DNA of 64,000 bases from Bin5 sp022821545 (GCA_963664085.2 CAXXLO010000002.1:4092001-4156000), one strand, 5' to 3'; shown: positions 52,448 to 62,428, counted from the first letter of the stretch. The notes: generated by a model not told the origin, from the sequence alone. Program-made: numbers and translations.

Positions 52448-55400
52448 CCACCGACACGTCCGAGAGCGGTCTCGAGAGCCTGATCTGCACCGCGCTCACC
52501 GGCCGCCCCTGCGACGCGGACGCGGCCGGCGCGCTGCGCGAACGGCCGGCCGCCTACGCCGCCGGCTGGCTCGCCGGCAATCCTCACGACTACGACCGCG
52601 AACACTGCCTCGACCTCGCCCAGCTCTCCGCCTTCCTCCACCAGACCCAGCCCGAGACCGCCGCCCTGCTCAGCCTCGACGAGGACACCCCCACCCGCCG
52701 CAAATTCCTCGCCCGCCTGCAGGGCGAAATCAGCAAGCGCGGAACCATCGACCTGCTGCGCAAGGGCCTCAAACACCAGTCGCATCGCCTCGACCTCTTC
52801 TACGGCACACCGTCCGCGGACAACGCCGCCGCCGGGCGCCTCTACCGCCGGAACCGCTTCAGCGTGACGCGGCAGCTGCGTTACAGCAACGACAACGCCC
52901 AGCTTGCGCTCGACCTCTGCCTCTTCATCAACGGGCTGCCGGTCGCCACCTTCGAGCTCAAGAACAGCCTGACCAAACAGACGGCCGCCGACGCGGTCGA
53001 ACAGTACAAACGGGACCGCAACCCCAACGAGCCGCTGTTCAGGCTGGGCCGCTGCCTGGTCCACTTCGCGGTCGACGACCATGAAGCGCAGTTCTGCACC
53101 GAACTGGCGGGCAAAGCCTCCTGGTTTCTGCCCTTCAACAAAGGCTGGAACGACGGCGCCGGCAATCCGCCCAACCCCAACGGCCTCAAAACGGACTACC
53201 TGTGGAAAGAGGTCCTCACCCGCGAGAGCCTCACGAACATTATCGAAAACTACGCCCAGATCGTCTCAACCAAAGACCAGCAGACCGGCCGGACGAAACG
53301 GTCCCAGCTGTGGCCGCGCTACCATCAGCTGGACGCCGTGCGCAAACTGCTGGCGGACGCCTCCGCGCGCGGCGCCGGCGCCCGCTACCTGGTCCAGCAC
53401 TCGGCCGGCAGCGGCAAATCCAACTCGATCGCCTGGCTGGCGCACCAGTTGATCGGCCTGCAGGACGACCGCGCCCCGCTCTTCGATTCGGTCATCGTCG
53501 TCACCGACCGCAAGATTTTGGACAAACAGATCCGGGACACCATCAAGCAGTTCGCCCAGGTCGGCGCCACCGTCGGCCCCGCCCACAACGCCGGCCAGCT
53601 GCGCGCCCTGCTCAAGGACGGCAAGCGCATCATCATCTCCACCGTGCAGAAGTTCCCCTTCATCCTCGACGCAATCGGCGACGAGCACCGCAAAAGCAAC
53701 TTCGCCATCATCATCGACGAAGCCCACTCCAGCCAGGGCGGACGCATTTCCGCCTCCATGTCGATGGCGCTGGGCGCGGCCGGGCCCGGGCCGGAGGACG
53801 ACGAAGAAGAGACGTTTGAGGACAAGATCAACCGCCTGATGGAGTCGAAAAAGCTGTTGCGCAACGCCAGCTACTTCGCCTTCACCGCCACGCCCAAGAA
53901 CAAGACCCTCGAAATCTTCGGCGCGCCCGTGCCCGAGGGCGGCGCGGCCAAACACCGGCCCTTCCACGTCTATACAATGAAGCAGGCGATCCAGGAGGGC
54001 TTCATCATCGACGTGCTGGCCCACTACACCCCGGTCGACAGCTACTACCGGCTGGTCAAAACGGTGGCCGCCGACCCGGAGTTCGACGTCAAGCGCGCCG
54101 GCAAAAAGCTGCGCCGCTACGTCGAGGACCACGACCACGCCATCCGTCTCAAGGCCGAAATCATCGTCGACCACTTCCACGAGCAGGTGGCCGGCCTGCA
54201 GAAGATAGGCGGCCGGGCGCGGGCGATGGTCGTGACGAGCAGCATCCAGCGCGCCATCAGCTACTACGAAGCGATTCGCGCCTACCTCGTCGAGCGCAAC
54301 AGCCCCTACCATGCCCTCGTCGCCTTCTCCGGCGAGCACGAATACGGGGGGACCAAGGTCAGCGAGGCCTCGCTCAACGGCTTTTCGGCCAACCAGACCG
54401 CCGCCCGCATCCGTGAGGAGCCGCACCGCTTCCTCGTCTGCGCCGACAAGTTCCAGACCGGCTACGACGAGCCGCTGCTGCATACGATGTACGTCGACAA
54501 GCCGCTCTCCGGCGTCAGGGCCGTGCAGACCCTCTCCCGTCTCAACCGGGCGCACCAGAAGAAATACGATGCCTTCGTGCTCGATTTCGCCAACGATAGC
54601 GACACAATCCAGGCCGCCTTCGCCGACTACTACCGCACCACAGTCCTGGCCGAAGAGACCGACCCCAACAAGCTGCATGACCTCCAGGCCGCGCTCGACG
54701 GCTGCCAGGTCTACAGCCCGGCGCAGGTGGACGAGCTGGTGGGGCATTACCTCTCGCAGGGCGGCCGCGAGCTTCTCGACCCGATCCTGGACGCCTGCGT
54801 TGCCGTCTACCGGGAGGCGCTGGACGAGGACGGCCAGGTCGACTTCAAGGGCAAGGCCAAGGCGTTCCTGCGCACCTACGCCTTCCTGGCCGCGATCCTG
54901 CCCTACACCGACGCCGAATGGGAGAAGCTCTCGATCTTCCTCACTTTCCTCGTTCCCAAGCTGCCGGCGCCGGACGAAGATGACTTGGCGAAGGGCATTC
55001 TCGCGGCAATCGACATGGACAGCTACCGCGTCGAAAAGCAGGCCGTGCGCGACATCCAGCTGCCGGACCAGGACGCCGAGATCGGGCCGGTTCCCGCCGA
55101 CGGCGGCGGACACAAGCCGGAAGCGGAGATGGACCGGCTCTCCAACATTCTGCAGGAGTTCAACGACCTGTTCGGCAACATCGATTGGACGAGCCGGGAC
55201 AAAATAGAAAAGGCGATCGCGGAGGAGTTGATTCCGCAGGTTGAAGGCGACGAGACCTACCGGAACGCCGTGGTCAAGTCGGACAAGCAGAACGCGCGCA
55301 TCGAGCATGACAGGACGTTCGAACGCGCCGTAGCCGGGATGCTCGCGGACTACACCGAGCTGTTCAAACAGTTCAGCGACAATGACTCGTTCCGCCGCTG

Positions 55401-55479
55401 GCTGCTGGAGAAATCCTTTGCCCTTACCTACGACAGAGTCACGGCAGGAGGGGACGCTGTCCGGCGTGAACGGCCATAG
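52444..55479 (+). CDS. hsdR: Type I restriction endonuclease/translocase subunit HsdR
   Basis: A 1,011-residue motor subunit. The N-terminal nuclease has E171-L-K173 in VATFELKNS. The translocase has Walker A SAGSGKS (K325), the DEAH box at D425-H428 and a motif VI in QTLSRLNRAH. A C-terminal helical domain binds the methylase core. It overlaps hsdS by 4 bases (ATGA). With hsdS disrupted, site-specific restriction should be off unless the IS excises or a partial HsdS works. Confidence 0.96.
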   Translation: MTTDTSESGLESLICTALTGRPCDADAAGALRERPAAYAAGWLAGNPHDYDREHCLDLAQLSAFLHQTQPETAALLSLDEDTPTRRKFLARLQGEISKRGTIDLLRKGLKHQSHRLDLFYGTPSADNAAAGRLYRRNRFSVTRQLRYSNDNAQLALDLCLFINGLPVATFELKNSLTKQTAADAVEQYKRDRNPNEPLFRLGRCLVHFAVDDHEAQFCTELAGKASWFLPFNKGWNDGAGNPPNPNGLKTDYLWKEVLTRESLTNIIENYAQIVSTKDQQTGRTKRSQLWPRYHQLDAVRKLLADASARGAGARYLVQHSAGSGKSNSIAWLAHQLIGLQDDRAPLFDSVIVVTDRKILDKQIRDTIKQFAQVGATVGPAHNAGQLRALLKDGKRIIISTVQKFPFILDAIGDEHRKSNFAIIIDEAHSSQGGRISASMSMALGAAGPGPEDDEEETFEDKINRLMESKKLLRNASYFAFTATPKNKTLEIFGAPVPEGGAAKHRPFHVYTMKQAIQEGFIIDVLAHYTPVDSYYRLVKTVAADPEFDVKRAGKKLRRYVEDHDHAIRLKAEIIVDHFHEQVAGLQKIGGRARAMVVTSSIQRAISYYEAIRAYLVERNSPYHALVAFSGEHEYGGTKVSEASLNGFSANQTAARIREEPHRFLVCADKFQTGYDEPLLHTMYVDKPLSGVRAVQTLSRLNRAHQKKYDAFVLDFANDSDTIQAAFADYYRTTVLAEETDPNKLHDLQAALDGCQVYSPAQVDELVGHYLSQGGRELLDPILDACVAVYREALDEDGQVDFKGKAKAFLRTYAFLAAILPYTDAEWEKLSIFLTFLVPKLPAPDEDDLAKGILAAIDMDSYRVEKQAVRDIQLPDQDAEIGPVPADGGGHKPEAEMDRLSNILQEFNDLFGNIDWTSRDKIEKAIAEELIPQVEGDETYRNAVVKSDKQNARIEHDRTFERAVAGMLADYTELFKQFSDNDSFRRWLLEKSFALTYDRVTAGGDAVRRERP

Positions 55480-55589
55480 CTGGCGGTCTTGGGGGTGCCC
55501 AGGCGTTGGTCTGATTTTTTCGGGTAGACACCACAAAACTTACAATGCTACACAAATGCTAAGACGCATTATTGGGAGGAACCCTAAAC

Positions 55590-55766
55590 GTGGAAAAATT
55601 TCATGGTGAGTTCAGTGAGTTGGAAACCTGTGTAGATGAGTTGCGCTATGCAGGTCAATGGAGCGAGGACAACGGCAAGACGGTCTTTCGGAGCAATGAC
55701 GGCGCAGTCTTAAACTGGTGGTCTTCCACAATTGAAGCGCGACAGGCGATCGCTAACCGGGTATAA
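55590..55766 (+). CDS. Small protein downstream of hsdR
   Basis: A 58-residue soluble protein, GTG start at 55590 with GGGAGGA upstream. It contains ELRYAGQWSEDNGKTVFRSNDGAVLNWW, quoted as AGQWSEDNGKTV and DGAVLNWW. I recall similar small beta-rich proteins next to mobile genes but cannot name a family. It may be a real small gene of the island. Confidence 0.5.
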   Translation: MEKFHGEFSELETCVDELRYAGQWSEDNGKTVFRSNDGAVLNWWSSTIEARQAIANRV

Positions 55767-56313
55767 TGAGCCCACCAGAGAGTGAATCGATTCATAGGGT
55801 AGCCCCACGCGGCCGCCTGTGTGCCTCCAATTTGACAGACGTTCCGATCTGATTTATAATTAAAGTCATCATGCCCCCTGTTTACGACATCATAAGGACG
55901 GGACCCGTCTGAAAGGAGACAACTAATTTTGGAAAACTTTTTGCATTAACAACCCATCCTCCAATCTTGCTCACTTCTTTGTGAGCCGTCGAGGATGGGT
56001 TACCGCATTTTTCCTTCCAATTTCGTCCCGATTTCAATCGCGATTCTAGAAGCGTAGACCCCTCTTTTTTCTCAGTCAAGATACTTTCCCGCCTCGTCGG
56101 CCGCGTCGCGCGTGTAGATTGCTACCATAGCAGGGGATCGCCAACGACCCCGGCGTCGGCAAAGCATTCAACGGCCCCCTGTGCAAATTTGCGGCCGGGC
56201 CCCGGTAGGCCTACTGGGGCCGCCTTTGTCCCCGCGATCCGCCTGTGCTACAGTGCCAGCGGGGTTTTTGTGTTGGTGTCCAACACACAACCTAAGCGCA
56301 GGAATTCCGAAGC
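55767..56313. other. Non-coding stretch with a long hairpin
   Basis: About 550 bases without a supported gene. The only clear structure is the nested hairpin at 55951-56001, described separately. Base composition is lower in GC around 55840-55950 than in the flanks. Confidence 0.5.
55951..56001. repeat. Nested perfect inverted repeat
   Basis: AACCCATCCTC (55951-55961) pairs with GAGGATGGGTT (55991-56001), and inside it GCTCAC (55969-55974) pairs with GTGAGC (55981-55986) around a TTCTTT loop. A weak A/T-rich extension follows on each side. It could be a terminator, a structured RNA or a REP-like element; it is not linked to an obvious gene. Confidence 0.7.
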
Positions 56314-56860
56314 GATGGATGAGAGACTGATCTCCCTCCTCGAGCGCATTGCGGCCGTACTCGAACGCATCGCCGACGCTGGCCACGGCCTGCAGGTCCA
56401 GGCGCCGTCTGGGGCTACAGAGCTAGCCAGCCCACTTTTGCGGGGTACATGGCCAGTTGGACCGTCGACGCGGCCGGCTATCCGTCATATATCGCGACCG
56501 TTGACGGCAAGCTCGCATATAAACATGAGCGCCAGGGCGACGTGTGGTGGTCCGTCAAAGACGAGACCGCGGACGGCGGTTATCGCCGCGTTCTGACCAT
56601 CAAGATCGGGGAAACACTGCCTCCGGAGGCTTGCTGGAAGCCGCCCACGTCGCCGAAAGAAGCCGAAACGCAAGGTCTCCCAGGATCTGAAACCCCAAAA
56701 GAATCGCTTAGAACGGCTCCTGTGCGGTCGAATTCCGCCGATCCGAAGCAAAAAGAGACAGCACCAGATCTGGGACAAAACGGCGTGCAGGCGTCCCGGG
56801 CGGCGACGCGCCGGGCCCAGCACAGCGAGCCGAAGGCCTCGCCCCCCGATCCGGACAATC
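56314..56860 (+). pseudogene. Frameshifted mobile-element-type gene
   Basis: The reading frame from the ATG at 56314 (MDERLISLLERIAAVLERIAD) appears to continue, after a single-base shift between about 56385 and 56430, into GYRASQPTFAGYMASWTVD and then DGKLAYKHERQGDVWWS. The paired pattern of a helical ERIA start and a beta-rich end recalls small phage or plasmid proteins. I place the end near 56860, where the frame runs into the oppositely oriented terminase relic. Probably inactive. Confidence 0.5.
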
Positions 56861-56863
56861 CCT

Positions 56864-57478
56864 TTACGGAGATCGGGCCGGAGCTGCAGAAGAGCATCCA
56901 CGCCGCCGGCCCTCGGCAACGGCCAAAATCGCAACTGCGGCCGCATCATCCCGACACCGTGGGCGCCGGCCCTGGCCGCCCTTCGCAAGTTTCGCATTGC
57001 CGGCAGGGTCGGTTGTTACTCTTGCGCCGCTCATGGCCGCCCGCAATAACAATGACCGGCGAGGCCGGACGCGTTCATCTATACAAGCCTTGCGGAATTC
57101 GCGCACGTCAGCGCCGCCGGCCATGTAGCCCATCCCACGAACGATCAGCGCGGAGCTGGGGAAGCTGACGGCCTCGAGGACCTGCCGCAACTCCGCTTCC
57201 CGCCAACGGTCGCAGACTATGGCCGTCGGATCGCCCCACCGCTGCCGGACTTCTGCCAACAATGCGCCCAAGTCGCTAACCCTGGCACCCTCAGTCAGTA
57301 GTTCGCCTCGGTCGAAACATTCCTCGTACAGCCGATCAACACCGTCCTGTCGGCCGCGCTCGAGTAGGTCCGGGGTATTCGGGGAACACCGCGAAGGCCT
57401 CCAGGCCGCCGCCGCACTCATAGCCGCGTTCTGGCCCCAGTCCAGTCCTAGCACGAACGGACCTGCAGTTTCAGGCAC
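56864..57478 (-). pseudogene. Phage terminase large-subunit nuclease-domain fragment
   Basis: A 204-codon frame beginning FVLGLDWGQNAAMSAAAAW, with IVCDRWREAELRQVL, TDPAGNAKLAKGG and RDDAAAVAILAVAEG. This order matches the RNase-H-like nuclease half of phage terminases, which cut concatemeric DNA during packaging. The ATPase half is absent and no other head gene is near, so it is a prophage relic. Confidence 0.7.
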
Positions 57479-57587
57479 ATTAGTCTCAATTCGCTGCCGA
57501 CCCCTTGACCCCGACTGGCCGGATCGTGATCAACGACCGCACAGCCTACGGCGTCAGATAGACGGTCCGGGAGCCTGTATCCTGCGA

Positions 57588-58622
57588 TCATTGTCCAAAG
57601 GTGTGTCCCACTTGAACCAGGTAGGAGTAAGCAGTCACCTTGTTCGAATCGGCGCCTTGCGAGGCCAGAATACCCGAACCCAGACCTAACGCAGCGAGAA
57701 CCGTTCCGAAAGGGTCACCTGTAGCAACCGACCAAGCGGCGCCTGCAAGCCCGATGGACCACGAGGGAAGGTTTCTTCTCAGCGCCCTGCGAGTCGAGCG
57801 TTGGAGATCGTGGGCCGCGTCGGCGATTTCTTGGCGTCGCTGTAGTAGATGGGCTTCTCGCTCTTGTGGGAGGCTAAAGTCGGCAAGCTCAGCCATAAAT
57901 CCCCGCAGGTCTCGCATATAGGCTCGGTGTGAAGCCCGGTGCTCGGCCCGGAATTGCAGGAGTTCATCAAGAGGAACCAGGGCCATGTTGAAGCTGACGG
58001 GTTCAAGGTCGAAAGCGATTACACTGCCGCGTGACGGCATTCGTTCTCTTGAAAGAGTCTCGATGAGGTCCCGGAGCGCGCGCGTGTCATGGGTTGTTGG
58101 ATGCACGAATAGGTTTTGCGAGTTCCCCGCCGAACGCGCCAGTTGCGCGAGGATGACGAGGATGGTGGTGCGTACTACTGGGTGAAGCGGTATCGACACG
58201 CCATCCTCGCTAGGCCTTGCAAGTCCCTTTGCCTGGAGTTCCGATACCAGCGACTTAGCTAAGTCAATGTTAGCACCATAGCCCATCCGGGACTGAGACA
58301 GCTCATGGAAATATTGCTCTTCGGGAAGATCCTCGAATACTCCGTTGGCCAGCAAATCGCTAACGACTTCAGCTAGGTTCTTCGCCATTTCTTCGTCTAC
58401 CCACATGTTCGGATCGAGAACTTCGAGGAGGCCCTGGTCCTCAAGCGGTTCGGCCAAAACGGGATCCGCTGCATGGTGTCGACCATACATATAGTCCGGA
58501 AGCAGAATCGAGACCCTATCGAAGAACAAAAGCAGTGACTTCACCCACCCGCTTTCATCCATGCCCCAATAAGGGTTGGGATAATAGTATGCGACATCAA
58601 GACGCTCACTCATTTCATTCAC
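57588..58622 (-). CDS. DUF6236-like protein, partner of the helicase-nuclease
   Basis: A 344-residue protein. It starts with AYYYPNPYWGMDESGWVKSLLLFFDRVSILLPDYM (seen as YYYPNPYWGMDESG and LFFDRVSILLP), resembling DUF6236 proteins, in which an N-terminal PY..(D/E)..W motif precedes a helical body. The central part is helical and charged. Near the C-terminus two hydrophobic stretches (WSIGLAGAAWSVATG, GTVLAALGLGSGIL) could insert into the membrane. It follows the helicase gene by 52 nt on the same strand. Function is unknown. Confidence 0.65.
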   Translation of the reverse strand: MNEMSERLDVAYYYPNPYWGMDESGWVKSLLLFFDRVSILLPDYMYGRHHAADPVLAEPLEDQGLLEVLDPNMWVDEEMAKNLAEVVSDLLANGVFEDLPEEQYFHELSQSRMGYGANIDLAKSLVSELQAKGLARPSEDGVSIPLHPVVRTTILVILAQLARSAGNSQNLFVHPTTHDTRALRDLIETLSRERMPSRGSVIAFDLEPVSFNMALVPLDELLQFRAEHRASHRAYMRDLRGFMAELADFSLPQEREAHLLQRRQEIADAAHDLQRSTRRALRRNLPSWSIGLAGAAWSVATGDPFGTVLAALGLGSGILASQGADSNKVTAYSYLVQVGHTFGQ

Positions 58623-58674
58623 CTATAGTTGTTATTAGGACCTTTGAGCTAGGGTGACCCTGGGAGCACCAAAA

Positions 58675-61203
58675 CTATTGTGGGGAATTCTCCTGTAGAG
58701 TACTCATCTCCATAGACAAAATTACCTGAGGATACATCAGCCCACGCTGTTTCATCACTTCATCTAGAACTTGGCTAAGGCTTAGGGGGATTGCTTGCCC
58801 TGCCACATCCCTCAATGCACTGACTAACCTTTGGCCGAGTCTCTCGAACTGCCCTAATTCGACGACCTTCATGTCTGGTGAGGGACTCGCCTGTTCCGAA
58901 GCAGGCAACAAAGGTCCGACGAAAACTGGAATAATCTCCGAAACATCATAGCGGTCTTTTACCCATTGCACGTGGTTATGCAACTGACCAACGTAGTCCT
59001 TTCTGTATGGAGAGGCTGACTGCTTATCAGTCTTTGCTTCCATGCAGACGGCGTATCCGTTCCCTCCGATCCAAAGAACGTCAGGTCCCATTCCCAGTTC
59101 CTTGTCGGGACGTGTCGAGTCGAGGCCGAGGTATTGTCCGAGACAACGTAATGCTTCTTCCGTCTGAGGTGCAGAACCGCTCCCATTGAGTGCTATTAGG
59201 TCTTTGATCAGCATCTTGGGAATCTCTACGGCCGAGGGAGATGATTGACCCACCCGCATCTGCTGTTGGACGTTAACGACTTGTTCAGATACGGCTACGG
59301 TCCCAATGGCTGGATCTCGTCTTGGGCGCGGCACATTACGTTGGATAGCATGGGCCTTCCTGTAATGTTCATTGGCGATTTCCGTATCTCCAGTCATCTC
59401 GAGGGCAAAGCCCAGCCACAGTGTCAGCCATGCGCCCGTGGATTGGCTAATTTCGAAGGCGGCATCAAGCGCATTTTGCAGAATCGACACGGCGCGTTGA
59501 AAGTCCCTACGCCATAAGGCTTCTCCAAACATCGCTTCTGCAAGGGCAACTTCCTTGACCTTGTCAGTATCGAGCTCAACCGGATCTGATTCGGATACAT
59601 CTCCCCTCATTCTGTCATTATAGGACTCAACCCACTTCTCATCACGCGATAAACAAGCATCAACTGCTGTGATGAGGTCTGTCGGATTCTTCACGTAGTT
59701 CGACAGATTCTCCCCAATCTCAATTTGTCTTCGTATGAATGTGGGTAGCAAAAAGCGGTTACGCGGTAGCTGAATCCACTCCACCAATTTCCGTCCTGTA
59801 AGAATAACGACGCCGTGGTCACTCATACCTCTTGAGATACGCCCAAAACTCTGGACGATTCTCGAAGCCACTGTGCTGCGAAAACTGTTTTGCATATTCA
59901 ACCATTCCCACTGGAACCGCTCCAAAGGGCCTAATCCGGTCGGCAGGTCGTCTATAACCAGTACTCGGCAAGTGTCCCCAGGCAGGTCTATCCCATCGTA
60001 ACGAGCAGCTAGGATCATCTTCTCTGGTGCAGCTGCCTCCCGGAATGCGCTAACTGCTTCTGGCACGTTTGTGCGGGATGGAGGCGCGGCAATTGGACTC
60101 CACTTCCCGCTCCGAAGGTATGTTGGCACCGATATCAATGCCTTCTTGTCCTTTATGACATCTATGGCGGAATCTACGTCATCATCCACATTCGCATTAA
60201 GCGATGGGACAAGAATCATTCTTTCGCACTCACCGACCGTGGTCGAAGGGGAAACAAAGCGCTCAGGCTCGCGGCCGAATGCCCGGACAAAGGCATCTGG
60301 TGCCCTTAGAGTTGCTGACAAGTAGACACGCCTGACGTCCTGACTGAAATATGGCAGCGTAGAAACGGGGACGGTAGAAGGTGTAAGGGTTACTTCAGAA
60401 CTGGAAATCAACAAACAGCAAAGGTCTTCGTGATCTCTAATGTGCTCCCACGAAAACATTGTTTCGCGGTGTTGGCCGAGGTTAGCCGCAAGCAGGATAT
60501 GACGCAGTTCCTCAAAATTGCGCCGTACTTCGAAGGGAGGCACCCAAAATAGGCGCGAGGACCCTCCGCTGATAGCTTCTGCATAGCTCGTTGCTGGGCC
60601 AACAGACTGGTGGTACGGTTGAAATAGCGCTGCTATCTGCGAATATGCTTCCCCCATGTCTCGACGGGTGATGTTCAGGGAAAACTGATCTCGCAGTATA
60701 TGCTCGGCCGCATGGGCATCGTCGAATATAACAGCGGATATGTCATCTGATGCAAACCGAGTCTTACCGTTGAAAAGCGCTTGATAGGTGGTCACACATG
60801 GTGCTTCGGCCCGCTGGTACTGGCCATCGAGTGAAAACTCACTACCATAGTAAGTCGTGATTGGCAACCCATAACCCCTGGCTTTGTCAGCAGTCTGCTC
60901 GACAAGTTGAATTGAACTACAGGCGTAAACTACCTGACGCTGTGTCTCATGCACCAGAGACTGGGCAATAAGTAAGCCCACCAGGGTCTTCCCCGCGCCT
61001 GTATTCAGCACGACTGCTACATCTTTGTCGTTCCTGTGTTCGTGCCACTTGCGTAAAGCATCGCCTTGGGCCAACCAAAGGTCATTTATACTCTTGTCGG
61101 TGACGGCAGACGCCTGAAAAATATCTATGGGATGGGTAGGTTTTGTTTGCCGGCTATGCGTTGGGATTTTGGAAAAATCGATGTCAAAACTCATTCCTGC
61201 CAC
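58675..61203 (-). CDS. DEAD-like helicase with TPR-like middle and C-terminal PD-(D/E)xK motif
   Basis: An 842-residue protein. Superfamily 2 motifs are Walker A N67-TGAGKT, a DDAH box at D161-H164, and motif VI in SFGRISRGMSDHG. Around residues 560-630 helical repeats resemble TPR. Near the C-terminus D708...E722-A-K724 (PDVLW, VCMEAKTDK) with a following GQLHNHV fits a PD-(D/E)xK nuclease. A GTG at 61203 or ATG at 61194 may be the start. With the DUF6236-like gene it forms a compact two-gene unit. A defensive DNA- or RNA-cutting role is inferred. Confidence 0.8.
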   Translation of the reverse strand: MAGMSFDIDFSKIPTHSRQTKPTHPIDIFQASAVTDKSINDLWLAQGDALRKWHEHRNDKDVAVVLNTGAGKTLVGLLIAQSLVHETQRQVVYACSSIQLVEQTADKARGYGLPITTYYGSEFSLDGQYQRAEAPCVTTYQALFNGKTRFASDDISAVIFDDAHAAEHILRDQFSLNITRRDMGEAYSQIAALFQPYHQSVGPATSYAEAISGGSSRLFWVPPFEVRRNFEELRHILLAANLGQHRETMFSWEHIRDHEDLCCLLISSSEVTLTPSTVPVSTLPYFSQDVRRVYLSATLRAPDAFVRAFGREPERFVSPSTTVGECERMILVPSLNANVDDDVDSAIDVIKDKKALISVPTYLRSGKWSPIAAPPSRTNVPEAVSAFREAAAPEKMILAARYDGIDLPGDTCRVLVIDDLPTGLGPLERFQWEWLNMQNSFRSTVASRIVQSFGRISRGMSDHGVVILTGRKLVEWIQLPRNRFLLPTFIRRQIEIGENLSNYVKNPTDLITAVDACLSRDEKWVESYNDRMRGDVSESDPVELDTDKVKEVALAEAMFGEALWRRDFQRAVSILQNALDAAFEISQSTGAWLTLWLGFALEMTGDTEIANEHYRKAHAIQRNVPRPRRDPAIGTVAVSEQVVNVQQQMRVGQSSPSAVEIPKMLIKDLIALNGSGSAPQTEEALRCLGQYLGLDSTRPDKELGMGPDVLWIGGNGYAVCMEAKTDKQSASPYRKDYVGQLHNHVQWVKDRYDVSEIIPVFVGPLLPASEQASPSPDMKVVELGQFERLGQRLVSALRDVAGQAIPLSLSQVLDEVMKQRGLMYPQVILSMEMSTLQENSPQ

Positions 61204-61608
61204 ACACCTTTCCGCTGTTACAGTTTTTGTCCGTCGACGTCGCTGACGGGCCCGCCCCAGCTAAGCTGGAATCGGTCTATCCCGCTAGCCAATCGCGCCG
61301 CAAATCGCCTAAGAATCGGTGCCGCGACCCGGTCCTTAACCCTGCCATACCAGAGGCCGACCCCACTTCGCAGTCCCAACCCATCCGGTCCACGCGACCA
61401 ATCGCGACCCACACCCTACACCGAAACAGCGTAAGAGTCGCGCAGGAGAGCGCGCAACGCCCGCCCGAAGATATCCGCGACAGCGGATGGCGTACAGCGC
61501 CGGATGTCGCCCCGTGATCTTGCTGTGCCGTGCCAGGCTTACGTCATCCAGCATCCACATAGTGCGATTCATCCAGTTGAGGGTTGGCCAAACCTCCTCT
61601 CGCATATT
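61204..61608. other. Gap with no supported gene
   Basis: Some 400 bases between the helicase and a small minus-strand gene. Open frames exist on both strands but have no ribosome site or recognisable protein. The helicase promoter should be here, though no good box pair stands out. Confidence 0.4.
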
Positions 61609-61923
61609 TCATGTAATGATTTGTCCCAACAGAATTTCCGCTTCGGCCCTGCCTGCGGCCGTGATCTGCCAAAATCCACGTCTGTCAGGTGGTCCTGTGG
61701 TCTGGTTGTCATCCTCAATGAGTCTATTCGGGCCCTCCCTCAATGGGCGTTGAGCTCCGTTTGAAAACTGCAAGGTTGCCGCGCTAAGGTCTTCGTGGTT
61801 TATAATCTCCGCTTCGCCATTCATCCGTTTTAGACAATTGACCATGTGCCCGTTTTCCACCCAGCCGTTGCCGCAGCAATCTGCGATGTAATAAAGGAAT
61901 AAGGCAAGATTTCTATCTCTCAC
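61609..61923 (-). CDS. Small unknown protein
   Basis: A 104-residue soluble protein with two cysteines near the start (YYIADCCGNGW) and a C-terminal GFWQITAAGRAEAEILLG that looks like a winged-helix end. The GTG start at 61923 has AAAGGAG 7 nt upstream, strong support for translation. Could be a small regulator, but this is only a guess. Confidence 0.6.
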   Translation of the reverse strand: MRDRNLALFLYYIADCCGNGWVENGHMVNCLKRMNGEAEIINHEDLSAATLQFSNGAQRPLREGPNRLIEDDNQTTGPPDRRGFWQITAAGRAEAEILLGQIIT

Positions 61924-62155
61924 GGTGAATCTCCTTTGTGTTGTTTTGAATCCCTAGCCGCGCTCCGGACCACGTTTATTTCTACATCCCCTTGCGGCTT
62001 GTCGACGGTTGAACGCCTGCGCGCGGTTCAGCACGCATGACGCACGGGGGCTGGCCGGGGCGGTCGTTTTGATACGAAGGCCTATGTGAAAATGCTGCAT
62101 AAGGAAGCTTATCGCGTGCTTGGACAGCATACCATTCCACAATTCCAGCACCAAC

Positions 62156-62428
62156 TCATGGCTGCTTTTTATTGCGTCTGTTAAGCCCGTGGAAAATGTA
62201 GCCGAACCACAACAGGATCAGGATGACCCAAACCGGCCCGGTGAATAACGGAATGTAGAATTCCAGCTGGTCGCACGGCTTTTCGTGCCGGCCGTAATAG
62301 TCGCGGTCGTGCCAGCACTGGCTTAAATCCACCAACGAGCCATCTTCCAGCCGGGCCCCGCTCCAAACCATCCATACCGTTACGCCCAACAGCACAACCG
62401 TCGCGACAATCAACACACGCCTACCCAT
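62156..62428 (-). CDS. Small two-helix membrane protein
   Basis: A 90-residue protein with an N-terminal hydrophobic helix (VLIVATVVLLGVTVWMVW), a polar loop with two cysteines (SQCWHDRDYYGRHEKPC), and a second helix (GPVWVILILLWFGYIFHG) followed by a basic end. The ATG at 62428 has GGAGGG 6 nt upstream; an ATG at 62434 touches that site. Unknown family. Confidence 0.6.
   Translation of the reverse strand: MGRRVLIVATVVLLGVTVWMVWSGARLEDGSLVDLSQCWHDRDYYGRHEKPCDQLEFYIPLFTGPVWVILILLWFGYIFHGLNRRNKKQP

Noticed and set aside
53266..55536. 756-codon open frame on the minus strand across hsdR
   Set aside because: Antisense of a secure hsdR; composition is Val/Gly/Asp-rich, as expected from the complementary strand of GC-rich coding DNA.
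61066..61605. Several open frames of 60-124 codons on both strands
   Set aside because: No start signals, low-complexity composition and mutual overlap; none resembles a protein family.
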